Source: Corynebacterium tuberculostearicum (GTDB lineage: Bacteria > Actinomycetota > Actinomycetes > Mycobacteriales > Mycobacteriaceae). Taken from it: 64,000 nucleotides of DNA. Position 1 is the stretch's first letter. Every line of letters begins with the position of its first letter. The notes below the pieces were generated by a model that had not been told where the DNA came from, did not search any database, and worked only from the letters and a program-made list of their open reading frames with translations. The DNA lies in contig NZ_CP073092.1 in the NCBI RefSeq assembly GCF_030506365.1, positions 1,054,001 through 1,118,000 on the forward strand, read 5' to 3'. The translations under genes and the position numbers were made by a program. Below are positions 18,301 to 28,029 of the stretch, one piece after another.

Positions 18301-18974
18301 TGGAGATGCGCGGTGCCGGCAACGTCCTTGGCGCCCAACAGTCCGGCCACATTGCCGGTGTGGGCTTCGATCTCTACGTGCGCCTCGTGGGCGAGGCGGT
18401 CGAGACCTTTAAATCGCTCGCCCGCGGCGAGGCCCCCACCGTTACCGATGAGGGCCCGAAGGAAATCCGCATCGATCTCCCTGTGGATGCGCATATTCCG
18501 GAAGGCTATATCGATTCCGAGCGCCTGCGCCTGGAGGTCTATCGCAAGCTTGCGGCCTCGCAGAATGACGATGATCTCAAGGCCGTTATCGAGGAAATGG
18601 AAGACCGCTTTGGTCCGCTGCCGCAGGAGGTTCTGCGCCTGCTTTCCGTTGCCCGCCTGCGCCACCAGGCGCGCCGCGCCGGCATCTCCGATATCACCGT
18701 TCAGGGCACCCGCGTCAAGTTCCACCCCGTGGAGCTGCCGGATTCCAAGCAGGTGCGTCTCAAGCGCCTATATCCGGGCTCCAGCTTCCGTGCGGCGGCG
18801 AAGGCAATCAACGTGCCGTTCCCCAAGGCCGGGCGAAATGTCACCTCCCCGAAGCTGCGCGATACCGAGCTCATTCAGTGGGCGGCGGACTTCCTGAGCG
18901 CGCTTTTCGACGTCGACCCCATCAACGTCAGCGGTGCCCAGCCCACCTCGAACGTGGTCAGCGTAGGGGAGTAG
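15336..18974 (+). CDS. mfd: Transcription-repair coupling factor Mfd
   Basis: ATP-dependent translocase that removes stalled RNA polymerase at DNA lesions and recruits UvrA. The 1212-residue protein shows the N-terminal UvrB-like module (GEKVAMFPAWETLPHERLSP, about 72-91), the RNA polymerase-interacting CarD-like domain (LKQGDFVVHETHGIGKFL near 508-525), the helicase core with Walker A GDVGYGKTEVA, DEEQ box (VVDEEQRFGVEHKE), MSATPIPRTLEMS and the RGRVGRSRERGYAYF arginine-finger region, then the C-terminal TRCF domain. AGGAGG precedes the ATG. Its stop codon abuts that of the convergent permease gene. Confidence 0.97.
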   Translation: MATPMLAGLLKVAASDPKLKGMISHVGEDLHITGLDQSRPWALGTLAHHAPVLVVTATSREAEDLTAELTAMLGEKVAMFPAWETLPHERLSPGVDIIGRRAEVLHNLDSLQVIVTAARGLSQPILQEVEGRAPVHLEEDHEYDFDEVVRELEFRAYKHVDMVAKRGEYATRGGIIDIFPTTLDYPVRVEFWGDEITDIRQFSVADQRTIPEIEVGRVDIFPARELPITDAIAKRAADLAVKHPGNPALVELLTKVSEHIPAEGMEALLPALSDAPMITLPEFLRPSTHVVMVGPEKIRRRVADLEKTDAEFLAAGWEAAAMGADGPLATEGLDTEASSYRSYESLEVSISESGLPLWTFSPPGMLAAPEEETLPLEFEPGPTPRGNIEEIDAMMAQLLAHTNAGGRAAFIAPAQGAIKRMVDRFAEKGIRTKVATPGWEPTAGEVTLYQALSHAGLVFPKVKKPKDAEALPLVVVTETDLTGNRVGDIAEAKRRPAKRRNKVDPLALKQGDFVVHETHGIGKFLKMAERTIQSGDETSRREYIVLEYAPSKRGQPADQLWVPMDSLDLLSKYTGGESPHLSKMGGSDWKNTKKKARAAVREIAGELVELYAKRQAAPGHQFSPDNPWQAEMEDNFPFVETEDQMLAIDAVKHDMESTVPMDRVVVGDVGYGKTEVAIRAAFKAVQDGMQVAVLVPTTLLAQQHFDTFSERMTGFPVKIEVLSRFTSKKEAKDIFKGLADGSVDIVVGTHRLLQTGVHWKNLGLIVVDEEQRFGVEHKEHIKALKASVDVLTMSATPIPRTLEMSMAGIREMSTILTPPEDRHPVLTYVGAYEDKQVVAAIRRELLRDGQTFFIHNKVSDIEKKARELRDLVPEARVVVAHGQMNEEVLEQTVQGFWDREYDVLVCTTIVETGLDIANANTLIVENAHHMGLSQLHQLRGRVGRSRERGYAYFLYPKGATLTETSYDRLATIAQNNDLGAGMAVAMKDLEMRGAGNVLGAQQSGHIAGVGFDLYVRLVGEAVETFKSLARGEAPTVTDEGPKEIRIDLPVDAHIPEGYIDSERLRLEVYRKLAASQNDDDLKAVIEEMEDRFGPLPQEVLRLLSVARLRHQARRAGISDITVQGTRVKFHPVELPDSKQVRLKRLYPGSSFRAAAKAINVPFPKAGRNVTSPKLRDTELIQWAADFLSALFDVDPINVSGAQPTSNVVSVGE

Positions 18975-20450
18975 CTAGAGGGTGAGCCAGCCGGTGCTCA
19001 GGCCCCAAATGGCGGTGGCGGCACCGGCCAGGACAATGGCCACCACGCACCACTCGAAGGTGTTGAAGATGCGTTCCTTCTTCCACAAACGGGTGCCGAC
19101 ATACGGAATAAGTCCCGGTACCACGGCCAATGCGCCGAGTAGGACGTAGACGAGGTCGGCCGCATAAATTAGCCACAGGGAGTAGATAAACGCGAGCAAA
19201 GAAATGACCAAGTGCTTGCGGTTATCCTTGCGGCTTACCTCTGGTCCAGAAAGATCGAACTTGATACCTGCCTGCGGGTGAGACAGCCCCTTGCCCCGCA
19301 GTGCCAAGAGCAAAAGGTACAGGGAAGAAAAGATATAGGGCAGCAAGTACATGATGGTTGCCAGCTGCACCATGGCGTTATAAGACGCCTCGTTGAGGTA
19401 GAAGACGATGATGAACAGCTGGATGGCCATCGTGGAAATCAGTTGCGCTACCCACGGTGCACCAGCCACGTTAATGGTGCCGATGCGGCGGGGAATGAGG
19501 CCGTCGATGGCCATCATTACGATGGGCTCGGCGCACAACATCTGCCAGGAGACATAGGCACCCAAAACCGACAAGCACAGTCCAATAGACACCAGCGCGC
19601 CGCCCCAGGGTCCGATGACCTCGGTGAGCACGGAGGCCATGGAATTATCCGGCAATGCGGCCAATTCTTCTTTGCTCATCACGCCAAAGCTCAAGGTAGA
19701 CACGGAAACCAGCAGTGCCAGCACGGAGAAAAAACCGATGACGGTCGCGCGGCCGACGTCGGTGCGCTTAGAAGCCTGCTTGGAATAAACGGATGCGCCC
19801 TCCACGCCAATGAAGACCCACACGGTAAAGAGCATGATTCCCTGGACCTGCTCAAAGACGCTGGCCTCGGAAGCGCGTCCCCAGAAATCCAAGGTGAATT
19901 TATCCCAGCTGAACCCGAGGAAAGCAATGAGAACCACAAAGGCCAGGATGGGCACAATCTTGGCAATTGTGGTGATGAGGTTCATGAACGCGGCCTGCTT
20001 AATGCCGCGGGCAAGTACCGCAAAAATGCCCCAGGATAGGAGGGAGACGGCGATGGCGGAGGTCCAGTAATGGTCGGCGTCGAAAAGCGGCAGGTAATGG
20101 CCCAAGGTATTGAAAAAGAGGGTGGCATAACCCACTTGCGCCATAACGGAGCCCAGCCAGTAGCCCCAGCCGGAGGTAAAACCAATAAAATCGCCGAGGC
20201 CGGCACGCACGTAGGAATAAACGCCAGAATCAAGGTGCGGCTTGCGGCGGGCCAGAATCTGAAAAACAAACGCCACGGAAAGCATGCCGATGCCCGCCAC
20301 CAGCCAGCCAATGAGCATCGCGCCTGGGCCGGCAACGGAAGCGATGTTTTGGGGCAGCGAGAAAATGCCCGCGCCCACGGTGGAACCGATAATCAGCGCG
20401 ACGAGGGTCCACAACGTCACGGAGTGGGATCTATTCTGGCTGGAGGTCAT
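18975..20450 (-). CDS. APC-family basic amino acid/polyamine antiporter
   Basis: Membrane transporter of 491 residues with about twelve to thirteen hydrophobic segments. The N-terminal GSTVGAGIFSLPQNIA is the substrate-binding signature of the APA group (ArcD, LysI and related Lys/Arg/Orn antiporters); ARRKPHLDSGVYSYVRAGLGDFIGF follows as in that group. The specific substrate is inferred only to the level of cationic amino acids. It is monocistronic, convergent with mfd with zero spacing between the stops, and divergent from mazG with a 57-nt intergenic region that holds the interrupted palindrome CCCATAATGGG. Confidence 0.82.
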   Translation of the reverse strand: MTSSQNRSHSVTLWTLVALIIGSTVGAGIFSLPQNIASVAGPGAMLIGWLVAGIGMLSVAFVFQILARRKPHLDSGVYSYVRAGLGDFIGFTSGWGYWLGSVMAQVGYATLFFNTLGHYLPLFDADHYWTSAIAVSLLSWGIFAVLARGIKQAAFMNLITTIAKIVPILAFVVLIAFLGFSWDKFTLDFWGRASEASVFEQVQGIMLFTVWVFIGVEGASVYSKQASKRTDVGRATVIGFFSVLALLVSVSTLSFGVMSKEELAALPDNSMASVLTEVIGPWGGALVSIGLCLSVLGAYVSWQMLCAEPIVMMAIDGLIPRRIGTINVAGAPWVAQLISTMAIQLFIIVFYLNEASYNAMVQLATIMYLLPYIFSSLYLLLLALRGKGLSHPQAGIKFDLSGPEVSRKDNRKHLVISLLAFIYSLWLIYAADLVYVLLGALAVVPGLIPYVGTRLWKKERIFNTFEWCVVAIVLAGAATAIWGLSTGWLTL

Positions 20451-20507
20451 TGGCCTAAAATACCTTGAATAGCCCCATAATGGGAACTCGGGCTAGACTT
20501 TGTGCAC

Positions 20508-21095
20508 ATGACTGTGCTGTTGCTCGATGAACGCTGGCCCACCATGATCCCCATGCAGGCATACGGGAAGCTGCGTGGCCCCGTCCACTTCACGGGTGAG
20601 GTACCCGTGTCCGTACGGTGGAATTTTTCCGATCTGCTGGTAGGCGAGGACGCCACCGGCACCTTGGTAAGCACCGACGAACACGATCCGGACACTCGCG
20701 CCCGCCTCGCTAGCGGCGAGTCCGTCATTCGCGCCGAATCCCTCGCAGATCCCATCATGCAGGCGCGCCAGACCATGGCCACGGCGCGGCGCATCGGGGA
20801 GTGGGAGCGCGAGCAAACCCATATCTCACTCTTGCCTTATCTTGAGGAGGAATCCGCCGAATTCGCCGCGGCCGTGCGCAGCCGCGAACCGGAAAGCGAG
20901 ATGCTTAAGGAATTGGGGGATATCTTCCTCCAGGTGCTCTTCCATGCGGAAATCTCTACCTTTTCGCTTGACGACGTCGCCCAGAGCTTCCTCACCAAAA
21001 TGCGCGCCCGCGCCCCATATCTCTTTGATGGCACCACGGAGATTGTCGACGTTGACACGCAAGAGAGGCTGTGGCGCGAAGGCAAGGGAATGTAG
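20508..21095 (+). CDS. mazG: MazG-type nucleoside triphosphate pyrophosphohydrolase
   Basis: Hydrolyses NTPs or dNTPs to monophosphates and PPi, removing damaged or excess nucleotides. The 195-residue protein carries one MazG domain in the C-terminal half: the metal-binding EEESAEF (about 106-112) and the ELGDIFLQVLFHAE motif (about 127-140). The N-terminal 85 residues are not typical of E. coli MazG, matching the shorter actinobacterial form. ATG at 20508 is chosen; TAGACT at 20494-20499 sits 8 nt before it and no Shine-Dalgarno is visible, suggesting a leaderless start. Followed by the transglycosylase gene after 11 nt. Confidence 0.87.
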   Translation: MTVLLLDERWPTMIPMQAYGKLRGPVHFTGEVPVSVRWNFSDLLVGEDATGTLVSTDEHDPDTRARLASGESVIRAESLADPIMQARQTMATARRIGEWEREQTHISLLPYLEEESAEFAAAVRSREPESEMLKELGDIFLQVLFHAEISTFSLDDVAQSFLTKMRARAPYLFDGTTEIVDVDTQERLWREGKGM

Positions 21096-21106
21096 GATGG
21101 CTTCTC

Positions 21107-21868
21107 ATGAAGAGGCTGCTGCAGATATTCGGGGGCTGCGGGGTGGCCGTAGCCGTGATCATCGCGTTGGTGGCATGGCTGTTGACGGGGCACGGCACTT
21201 CACAGGAGCCCGTACCGGAGAACATTCCGCCCGTTGAAGGCAAAGAGGTCGCGCATATTGACGTCAATGCCCCCGGCCGCACCGCGGATAAGCTTACCTA
21301 TTGGGCCTCTGACCTAGCTGAGCAGACTGGGATCCCACCGGCCGCCCTGCGCGCTTATGGCAACGCCGAACTCATCGCTCAGCAAAAATGGCCGAATTGC
21401 CATCTGCGCTGGAATACCCTTGCCGGCCTGGGCTACGTGGAGACCCGCCACGGCACCTACAACGGCAATTGGTTTAAGCCCTCCAAGCTTGACGACGCCG
21501 GCTACCCCCAACCACCCATCAACGGCATCGCGCTCGATGGCCTGAACAATACGGCGCACACTCCAGATACCGATAATGGCGACATCGATGGGGATTCCGA
21601 ATATGACCGCGCCGTCGGCCCAATGCAATTTATCCCCACCACATGGGAATCGGTGGGCGCCGATGCTAACGGCGATGGGAAGGCAGATCCCAATCAGATT
21701 GACGATGCCGCAGTAGGCGCTGCCGGACTTTTATGCTTTGGTGATAGAGATCTCTCTGACCCAGATCAGTGGCGGGAAGCAGTCCTAAATTACAACCAGT
21801 CCAGCGAGTATTTGCATAAAGTTGCACACGCCGCCAATGCCTACTCGGTTCCGCAAAGTGCCAAGTAG
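21107..21868 (+). CDS. Membrane-anchored lytic murein transglycosylase (LpqU-like)
   Basis: Cell-wall hydrolase expected to cleave glycan strands. The 253-residue protein has an N-terminal signal-anchor (about 4-27, KRLLQIF then a run of Val/Ala/Ile) and an SLT-type domain: the catalytic Glu lies in LAGLGYVETRHGTYNGNW, followed by the conserved AVGPMQFIPTTWESVG and the Asp-rich DANGDGKADPNQIDDAAVGAA segment. ATG at 21107 has AGGATGG upstream. The position between mazG and eno matches lpqU of M. tuberculosis (from memory), though no lipobox is visible here. Confidence 0.85.
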   Translation: MKRLLQIFGGCGVAVAVIIALVAWLLTGHGTSQEPVPENIPPVEGKEVAHIDVNAPGRTADKLTYWASDLAEQTGIPPAALRAYGNAELIAQQKWPNCHLRWNTLAGLGYVETRHGTYNGNWFKPSKLDDAGYPQPPINGIALDGLNNTAHTPDTDNGDIDGDSEYDRAVGPMQFIPTTWESVGADANGDGKADPNQIDDAAVGAAGLLCFGDRDLSDPDQWREAVLNYNQSSEYLHKVAHAANAYSVPQSAK

Positions 21869-21949
21869 CGTCACACAGCAAAGTTTTCTGCAACAATTGA
21901 CTACGTAGCTGGGCCGGCTGGTCCAGAGCGAACTTATTATGAGGAGTGA

Positions 21950-24401
<2,452 letters not shown>

Positions 24402-24453
24402 GGAAAGTTCCCCCTCTAGAATAAATCGCACACCCAATCGAATTTCTGCCCCT

Positions 24454-24482
24454 AGTATAAGTCGTCTTTCCGGCGTGTGCAA
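24454..24482 (-). promoter_or_regulatory. Sigma-A-like promoter of the HNH gene
   Basis: On the minus strand TTGCAC (24482-24477), a 17-nt spacer and TATACT (24459-24454). It is the best -35/-10 pair I noticed in the window and supports the GTG start at 24401. Confidence 0.7.
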
Positions 24483-24518
24483 GGGGCAAAACGAAAGAGT
24501 GTGCGAAATGTTTGGGGT

Positions 24519-25103
24519 CTAATAGCTGAATACGTTGTCAGCTACTGCTTCGAGTTCCTTATCGTCATATTTGTCACCGCAGGTGGCTAGGGAACCCACG
24601 CCAGCCATGTACATGGTAAAAAGCTTGTCTAGGACGGGAGAAGCCGCTGATATTTCAAGCTTTTCGTAGACGGGAGCGTATTTCCTATCGAACTCCTCAA
24701 GGCTAGGGACGAGTTCTTCAAATGCGCTGTCGCCATGGGTTAGCAAATACTTGGCGTCGTCCAGGATCTGATCGTTTTCGCAGGCAACAGCACCAGCCTT
24801 CTTCAGGGTCGTGGCATTGACCTCGTAGCTTTTAGGGCCGTCTTCCTCTTCGGAAGCCCCAGCGCCGAACACATCCAAGTAAAAGTCCGGGATCGTGCCG
24901 TGTTCTTTTATGTGGTAAATGAAGCCGCTTTTGGTATTGAGGTCGTGGTTTCTGCTTGTGGTGGTGGGGGTTTCGCTGCTGGTAGGGCTTTCGCTAGTGG
25001 GGGATTCCGCTTCGGTGGCTGCTTCTTCTTTGTGGTCGGTCGAGCTGCACCCGGTAAGTAGGGTGCCTACGGCGGCTAGGAGGAGGAGACGCTTGAGGGG
25101 CAT
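24519..25103 (-). CDS. Predicted lipoprotein, tandem paralogue 2
   Basis: Exported lipoprotein of 194 residues, unknown function. The signal peptide (KRLLLLAAVGTLLTGC) ends in a lipobox LLTG-C; a Ser/Thr/Glu-rich linker (about 22-52) precedes a domain of roughly 140 residues. The domain shares with the upstream gene the elements DLNTKSG, KKAGAVACENDQILD and ATCGDKYDDKELEAVAD, including two conserved cysteines that may form a disulfide. AAGGAA precedes the ATG. The two genes lie head to tail, 35 nt apart, and likely form an operon between the HNH gene and ftsB. Confidence 0.75.
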   Translation of the reverse strand: MPLKRLLLLAAVGTLLTGCSSTDHKEEAATEAESPTSESPTSSETPTTTSRNHDLNTKSGFIYHIKEHGTIPDFYLDVFGAGASEEEDGPKSYEVNATTLKKAGAVACENDQILDDAKYLLTHGDSAFEELVPSLEEFDRKYAPVYEKLEISAASPVLDKLFTMYMAGVGSLATCGDKYDDKELEAVADNVFSY

Positions 25104-25138
25104 AGCTATTCCTTAAGTAGGGAATCTGGTTCGAGGTT

Positions 25139-25669
25139 CTAGCTGGAATGGATGGACTCAGCGACCTTTTCCAGTTCCTCATCGCTGAATTCATCGCCGC
25201 AAGCCATCACGGCACCGAGTGAGGTCATCGCTGCAGCCATGATCTTGTCATTGTCTGGTGCGTCATCGGGGATGTTCAGTGCTTCAAAAACTTCACGGTA
25301 TTTGTCATCAGAGCCGCTGACTGATGACATAACAGCTTCCCCAAATTTGTCGGTGTTTCCTCGGAAATATTCCTTTGAAATGTCGAGCAGCTCGTCATTC
25401 TTGCAGGTAGCTTCGCCGGCCTTCTTTACGGAATCCGCGTTGGTTTCAAAGGTCTCGGGCTGATCGTCACCCTCGAGCTGGTCGGCATCGTGGTTAATGT
25501 AATCATCCGGCAGGGTTTTGTACTCCTTGAGATAGTCGGCCATGCCGTCTTTGGTGTTTAGGTCGTAGCCGTCACCGTAGACGGGGTATTCGCCGTCTTG
25601 GGCGGAGGGGCTGCAGCTGGCAAGGAATAGGGTTGCGGTGAGAACGGGGAGGAGGCGCTTGAGGGACAT
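25139..25669 (-). CDS. Predicted lipoprotein, tandem paralogue 1
   Basis: Exported lipoprotein of 176 residues, unknown function. The signal peptide starts SLKRLLPVLTATLFLASC with lipobox LAS-C; the mature part is very acidic. Shared elements with the downstream copy are YDLNTKDGMADY, KKAGEATCKNDELLD and ACGDEFSDEELEKVAE, keeping the same cysteine spacing. This copy lacks the Ser/Thr-rich linker. AAGGAAG precedes the ATG. The pair looks like a local duplication followed by divergence, mostly outside the cysteine segments. Confidence 0.75.
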   Translation of the reverse strand: MSLKRLLPVLTATLFLASCSPSAQDGEYPVYGDGYDLNTKDGMADYLKEYKTLPDDYINHDADQLEGDDQPETFETNADSVKKAGEATCKNDELLDISKEYFRGNTDKFGEAVMSSVSGSDDKYREVFEALNIPDDAPDNDKIMAAAMTSLGAVMACGDEFSDEELEKVAESIHSS

Positions 25670-25767
25670 GAAACTTCCTTCCTGGGAGGGAGAATTTCTT
25701 TTAGTGTATCCAAATTGCGCGTGCCACGTCCCTGTTACAGGAGTGACGGCGCTAGGATTAAAGGCCT

Positions 25768-26328
25768 ATGGCACGCGAAAAGAAGAGGCAGCGAAACCGG
25801 AGCCGCACTAAGGTTCCGGTGGCCTCGCGTGCTGCGGATATCCGCAAAGCTCAGCGTGCACAACTGAGGCAGAAGCAGAAGCCGGACCGGATGAGCATTG
25901 CCGGAGTGGGCGTGATCGTTGCCATCGTGCTCGTGGTTTTGTTTGCTATCGCCATTCCGCTGCGCAATTACTACCACGGCCGGTCCGAAATTGCCCGCCT
26001 CAATGAGTCAATCGCCGCCAAGCAGGATGAGAAAGCTGCTTTGCTGGAGAAGATTGATAGATATAAATCCGATGAGTACATCAAGCAGGAGGCGCGGCGC
26101 CGATTCGGGGTCGTCGATGAGGGCGAGACCGCCTACCGCATCATTGACCCGCAGATAAAGCCGGATGACCAGCTCACTACAGATGGTCAGAAGGAAGAAG
26201 ATTCCCGCGAATGGTACGAGGTTTTGTGGGATTCCGTGGCTGAGCCCCCTGAGGAGGAAGCTCCATCCGAGCAGGTAAATCATCTTCCGATTGAGCCGGC
26301 GCCGGAAGAGAATCCAGATGTGCGATAA
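25768..26328 (+). CDS. ftsB: Septum formation initiator family protein (FtsB/DivIC-like)
   Basis: Small bitopic division protein of 186 residues thought to work with FtsL and FtsQ at the septum. A basic cytoplasmic N-terminus (about 1-42) is followed by one membrane segment (about 43-65), a periplasmic coiled coil (about 70-100) and the family motif YIKQEARRRFGVVDEGETAYR; a Glu/Pro-rich tail follows. TAGGAT lies 9 nt before the ATG. The order eno-ftsB-DUF501-ppx is conserved in actinobacteria. Confidence 0.88.
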   Translation: MAREKKRQRNRSRTKVPVASRAADIRKAQRAQLRQKQKPDRMSIAGVGVIVAIVLVVLFAIAIPLRNYYHGRSEIARLNESIAAKQDEKAALLEKIDRYKSDEYIKQEARRRFGVVDEGETAYRIIDPQIKPDDQLTTDGQKEEDSREWYEVLWDSVAEPPEEEAPSEQVNHLPIEPAPEENPDVR

Positions 26329-26336
26329 TTGTCCGC
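26324..26336 (+). promoter_or_regulatory. Candidate -10 box for a leaderless DUF501-ppx transcript
   Basis: GATAAT (26324-26329) overlaps the ftsB stop codon and lies exactly 7 nt before the ATG at 26337, which has no Shine-Dalgarno. The spacing would place transcription start at the start codon. No good -35 box was identified. Confidence 0.45.
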
Positions 26337-26885
26337 ATGACCGTCACTGATGCAGATATCGCTGTAGTAACTGAGCAATTGGGCCGCACTCCACGCGGGG
26401 TCCTAGAGGTTTCTTATCGCACGCCGGATGGGCAGCCCGCGGTAATTAAGACGGCGCCCAAGCTTGCCGACGGCACCCCATTCCCCACCCTCTACTACCT
26501 CACCGACCCACGGCTTACTGCCGAAGCCTCACGCTTGGAGGTTGCCCACGTTATGAAGTGGATGGAGGCCCGCTTGGGTGAGGACGAGGAATTGGCTGCC
26601 GACTATCAGCGCGCCCACGAATACTTCTTGGCCAAGCGCAATGACATCGAAGACCTTGGCACCGATTTCTCCGGTGGCGGCATGCCCGATCGGGTCAAAT
26701 GTCTGCATGTGCTCATCGCATACGCGCTTGCTGAAGGTCCACAGCATTTCCGTTTGGGAACTGAAGCGGTTGCCATGGCTGCTGACCACGGCAAGCTTCG
26801 AGGCTCTGCCATCCCGCAGGATTGGCCCAGCGTCGAGGATCTGGGGATTGACTTGGCCCAGTTCGATTTCTCTAACGCGGAATAG
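26337..26885 (+). CDS. DUF501 domain-containing protein
   Basis: Conserved actinobacterial protein of 182 residues, function unknown, always near ftsB and ppx in this lineage. Family segments visible are LGRTPRGVLEVSYRTPDG near the N-terminus, FPTLYYLTDPRLTAEASRLEV, and the CLHVLIAYALAEGP segment followed by an acidic end. It lies 8 nt after ftsB and 10 nt before ppx. The position between ftsB and an exopolyphosphatase has been used to suggest a link to division or stress, without proof. Confidence 0.88.
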   Translation: MTVTDADIAVVTEQLGRTPRGVLEVSYRTPDGQPAVIKTAPKLADGTPFPTLYYLTDPRLTAEASRLEVAHVMKWMEARLGEDEELAADYQRAHEYFLAKRNDIEDLGTDFSGGGMPDRVKCLHVLIAYALAEGPQHFRLGTEAVAMAADHGKLRGSAIPQDWPSVEDLGIDLAQFDFSNAE

Positions 26886-26895
26886 GAGGGCTGCT

Positions 26896-27861
26896 ATGAC
26901 TCGCGTTGCTGCGATTGATTGCGGTACCAATTCGATTCGCTTGCTCATCTCTGAGATTCAGGATGACGGAAAGGTCCGCGATATTACCCGCACCATGGAG
27001 ATCATCCGCCTAGGAGAGGGAGTCGATGCCACTGGCGAAATTGCCCCTGCGGCCCTAGACCGCGCCCGCGTGGCCTTGGAAGGCTACGTACGCCAGATGA
27101 AGTTTGAGAAGGTCACCCGCGTGCGGATGGTCGCTACCTCCGCTACTCGCGATGCCAAGAATCAACAGGAATTCTTCGACATGACCGCTGAGTTGCTCGG
27201 CCAAATTCAGCCTGGCGCACAGGCTGAGGTCGTTTCGGGCGAGGAAGAGGCTCTGTTGTCCTTTAATGGCGCCGTGGCCGATGTGGAGCCAGACCGCGGG
27301 CCATTCTGTGTCATCGACCTGGGCGGCGGTTCGACCGAGTTCGTCGTCGGCACTGCCGATGGCGATATCTTGGGCACCCACTCTGCCCGCATGGGGTGCG
27401 TCAGGCTAACCGAACGCATTATGCGTACCGATCCGCCTACCGAGTCGGAGATTGAGATCGCTTCCGAGTACGTCGGCGAGCGCACGGCGGAAGTGGAGAA
27501 GATAGTACCTATTTCTAAGGCCCGTACCATCGTCGGATGCGCAGGCACCTTCACCACTCTTTCTGCATTGGCTCAGGGCCTTGAGCGCTACGACGCCGAT
27601 GCCATTCACGGGTCTGAGCTCCGCTTCGATGCCCTGCGCGTGCTTTTGCAGCAGCTTATTGGCCTGCCTTCCGACGTCCGCGCCCTCAACCCCGTCATTC
27701 ACCCCGGCCGTGCCGACGTCATTGGCGGTGGGGCGGTAGCCGTCGAAGGCATCATGCAGCTTATCGAGCGCAATTGCGATGCGCGCAGCTTTTTCATCAG
27801 TGAAAAGGACATTCTCGACGGCATTATCGCTGGTCTGGCTGCGGAGGGTACCCCTCGTTAA
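26896..27861 (+). CDS. ppx: Ppx/GppA family exopolyphosphatase
   Basis: Hydrolyses terminal phosphates of polyphosphate and/or pppGpp. The 321-residue protein has the ASKHA ATPase-fold motifs: AAIDCGTNSIRLLI at the N-terminus, SGEEEALLSFNGAV, VIDLGGGSTEFVVG near 135-148 and GCAGTFTTLSAL. It lacks the C-terminal HD extension of E. coli Ppx, like the short mycobacterial and corynebacterial Ppx2 form. Start ATG at 26896 is 5 nt after GGAGGG; a longer upstream frame merely reads through DUF501. Together with PPK2 at 6.7-7.6 kb the window encodes both a polyP kinase and a polyP phosphatase. Confidence 0.92.
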   Translation: MTRVAAIDCGTNSIRLLISEIQDDGKVRDITRTMEIIRLGEGVDATGEIAPAALDRARVALEGYVRQMKFEKVTRVRMVATSATRDAKNQQEFFDMTAELLGQIQPGAQAEVVSGEEEALLSFNGAVADVEPDRGPFCVIDLGGGSTEFVVGTADGDILGTHSARMGCVRLTERIMRTDPPTESEIEIASEYVGERTAEVEKIVPISKARTIVGCAGTFTTLSALAQGLERYDADAIHGSELRFDALRVLLQQLIGLPSDVRALNPVIHPGRADVIGGGAVAVEGIMQLIERNCDARSFFISEKDILDGIIAGLAAEGTPR

Positions 27862-27902
27862 CTCCCGCAGGGTGAGGTGGCCTAAAATATTCCTTGCCCT
27901 TG

Positions 27903-27979
27903 GCCCCCATAGCCCAATCGGCAGAGGCAGTCGACTTAAAATCGATTCAGTGTGGGTTCGAGTCCCACTGGGGGCACCA
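27903..27979 (+). tRNA. tRNA-Leu (anticodon UAA) with short variable loop
   Basis: 77 nt including encoded CCA. Acceptor GCCCCCA/TGGGGGC, D stem GCC/GGC, anticodon stem GTCGA/TCGAT with loop CTTAAAA (anticodon TAA), variable loop of only 5 nt (TCAGT), T stem GTGGG/CCCAC, discriminator A73. The anticodon and A73 indicate leucine, but ordinary bacterial tRNA-Leu has a long variable arm. The last 15 nt are repeated at 29395-29409 as the target duplication of an IS481-family element. TAAAAT at 27883-27888 is a plausible -10 box. Confidence 0.88.
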
Positions 27980-28019
27980 TGTGAAGTCTCGAGACATCGT
28001 TCCGGTCGGTGTCTCGAGA
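27965..28019 (+). repeat. 55-bp direct repeat, copy 1 (tRNA 3' end plus IS left end)
   Basis: Identical to 29395-29449. The first 15 bp are the tRNA-Leu 3' end; the next 40 bp are the left terminus of the IS481-family element and contain the GTCTCGAGAC hairpin arms. Confidence 0.95.
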
Positions 28020-28024
28020 TTCTT
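27984..28024 (+). terminator. tRNA-Leu terminator hairpin now supplied by the IS left end
   Basis: AAGTCTCGAGAC (27984-27995) pairs with GTCTCGAGATT (28011-28021, one G-T pair), loop of 15 nt, and short T-rich tail. It is a slightly degraded form of the hairpin at 29414-29454. Confidence 0.55.
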
Positions 28025-28029
28025 CGTTT

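Noticed and set aside
17514..18725. 403-residue minus-strand open frame inside mfd
   Set aside because: Lies wholly within the mfd helicase core and has the composition of a mirrored GC-rich gene.
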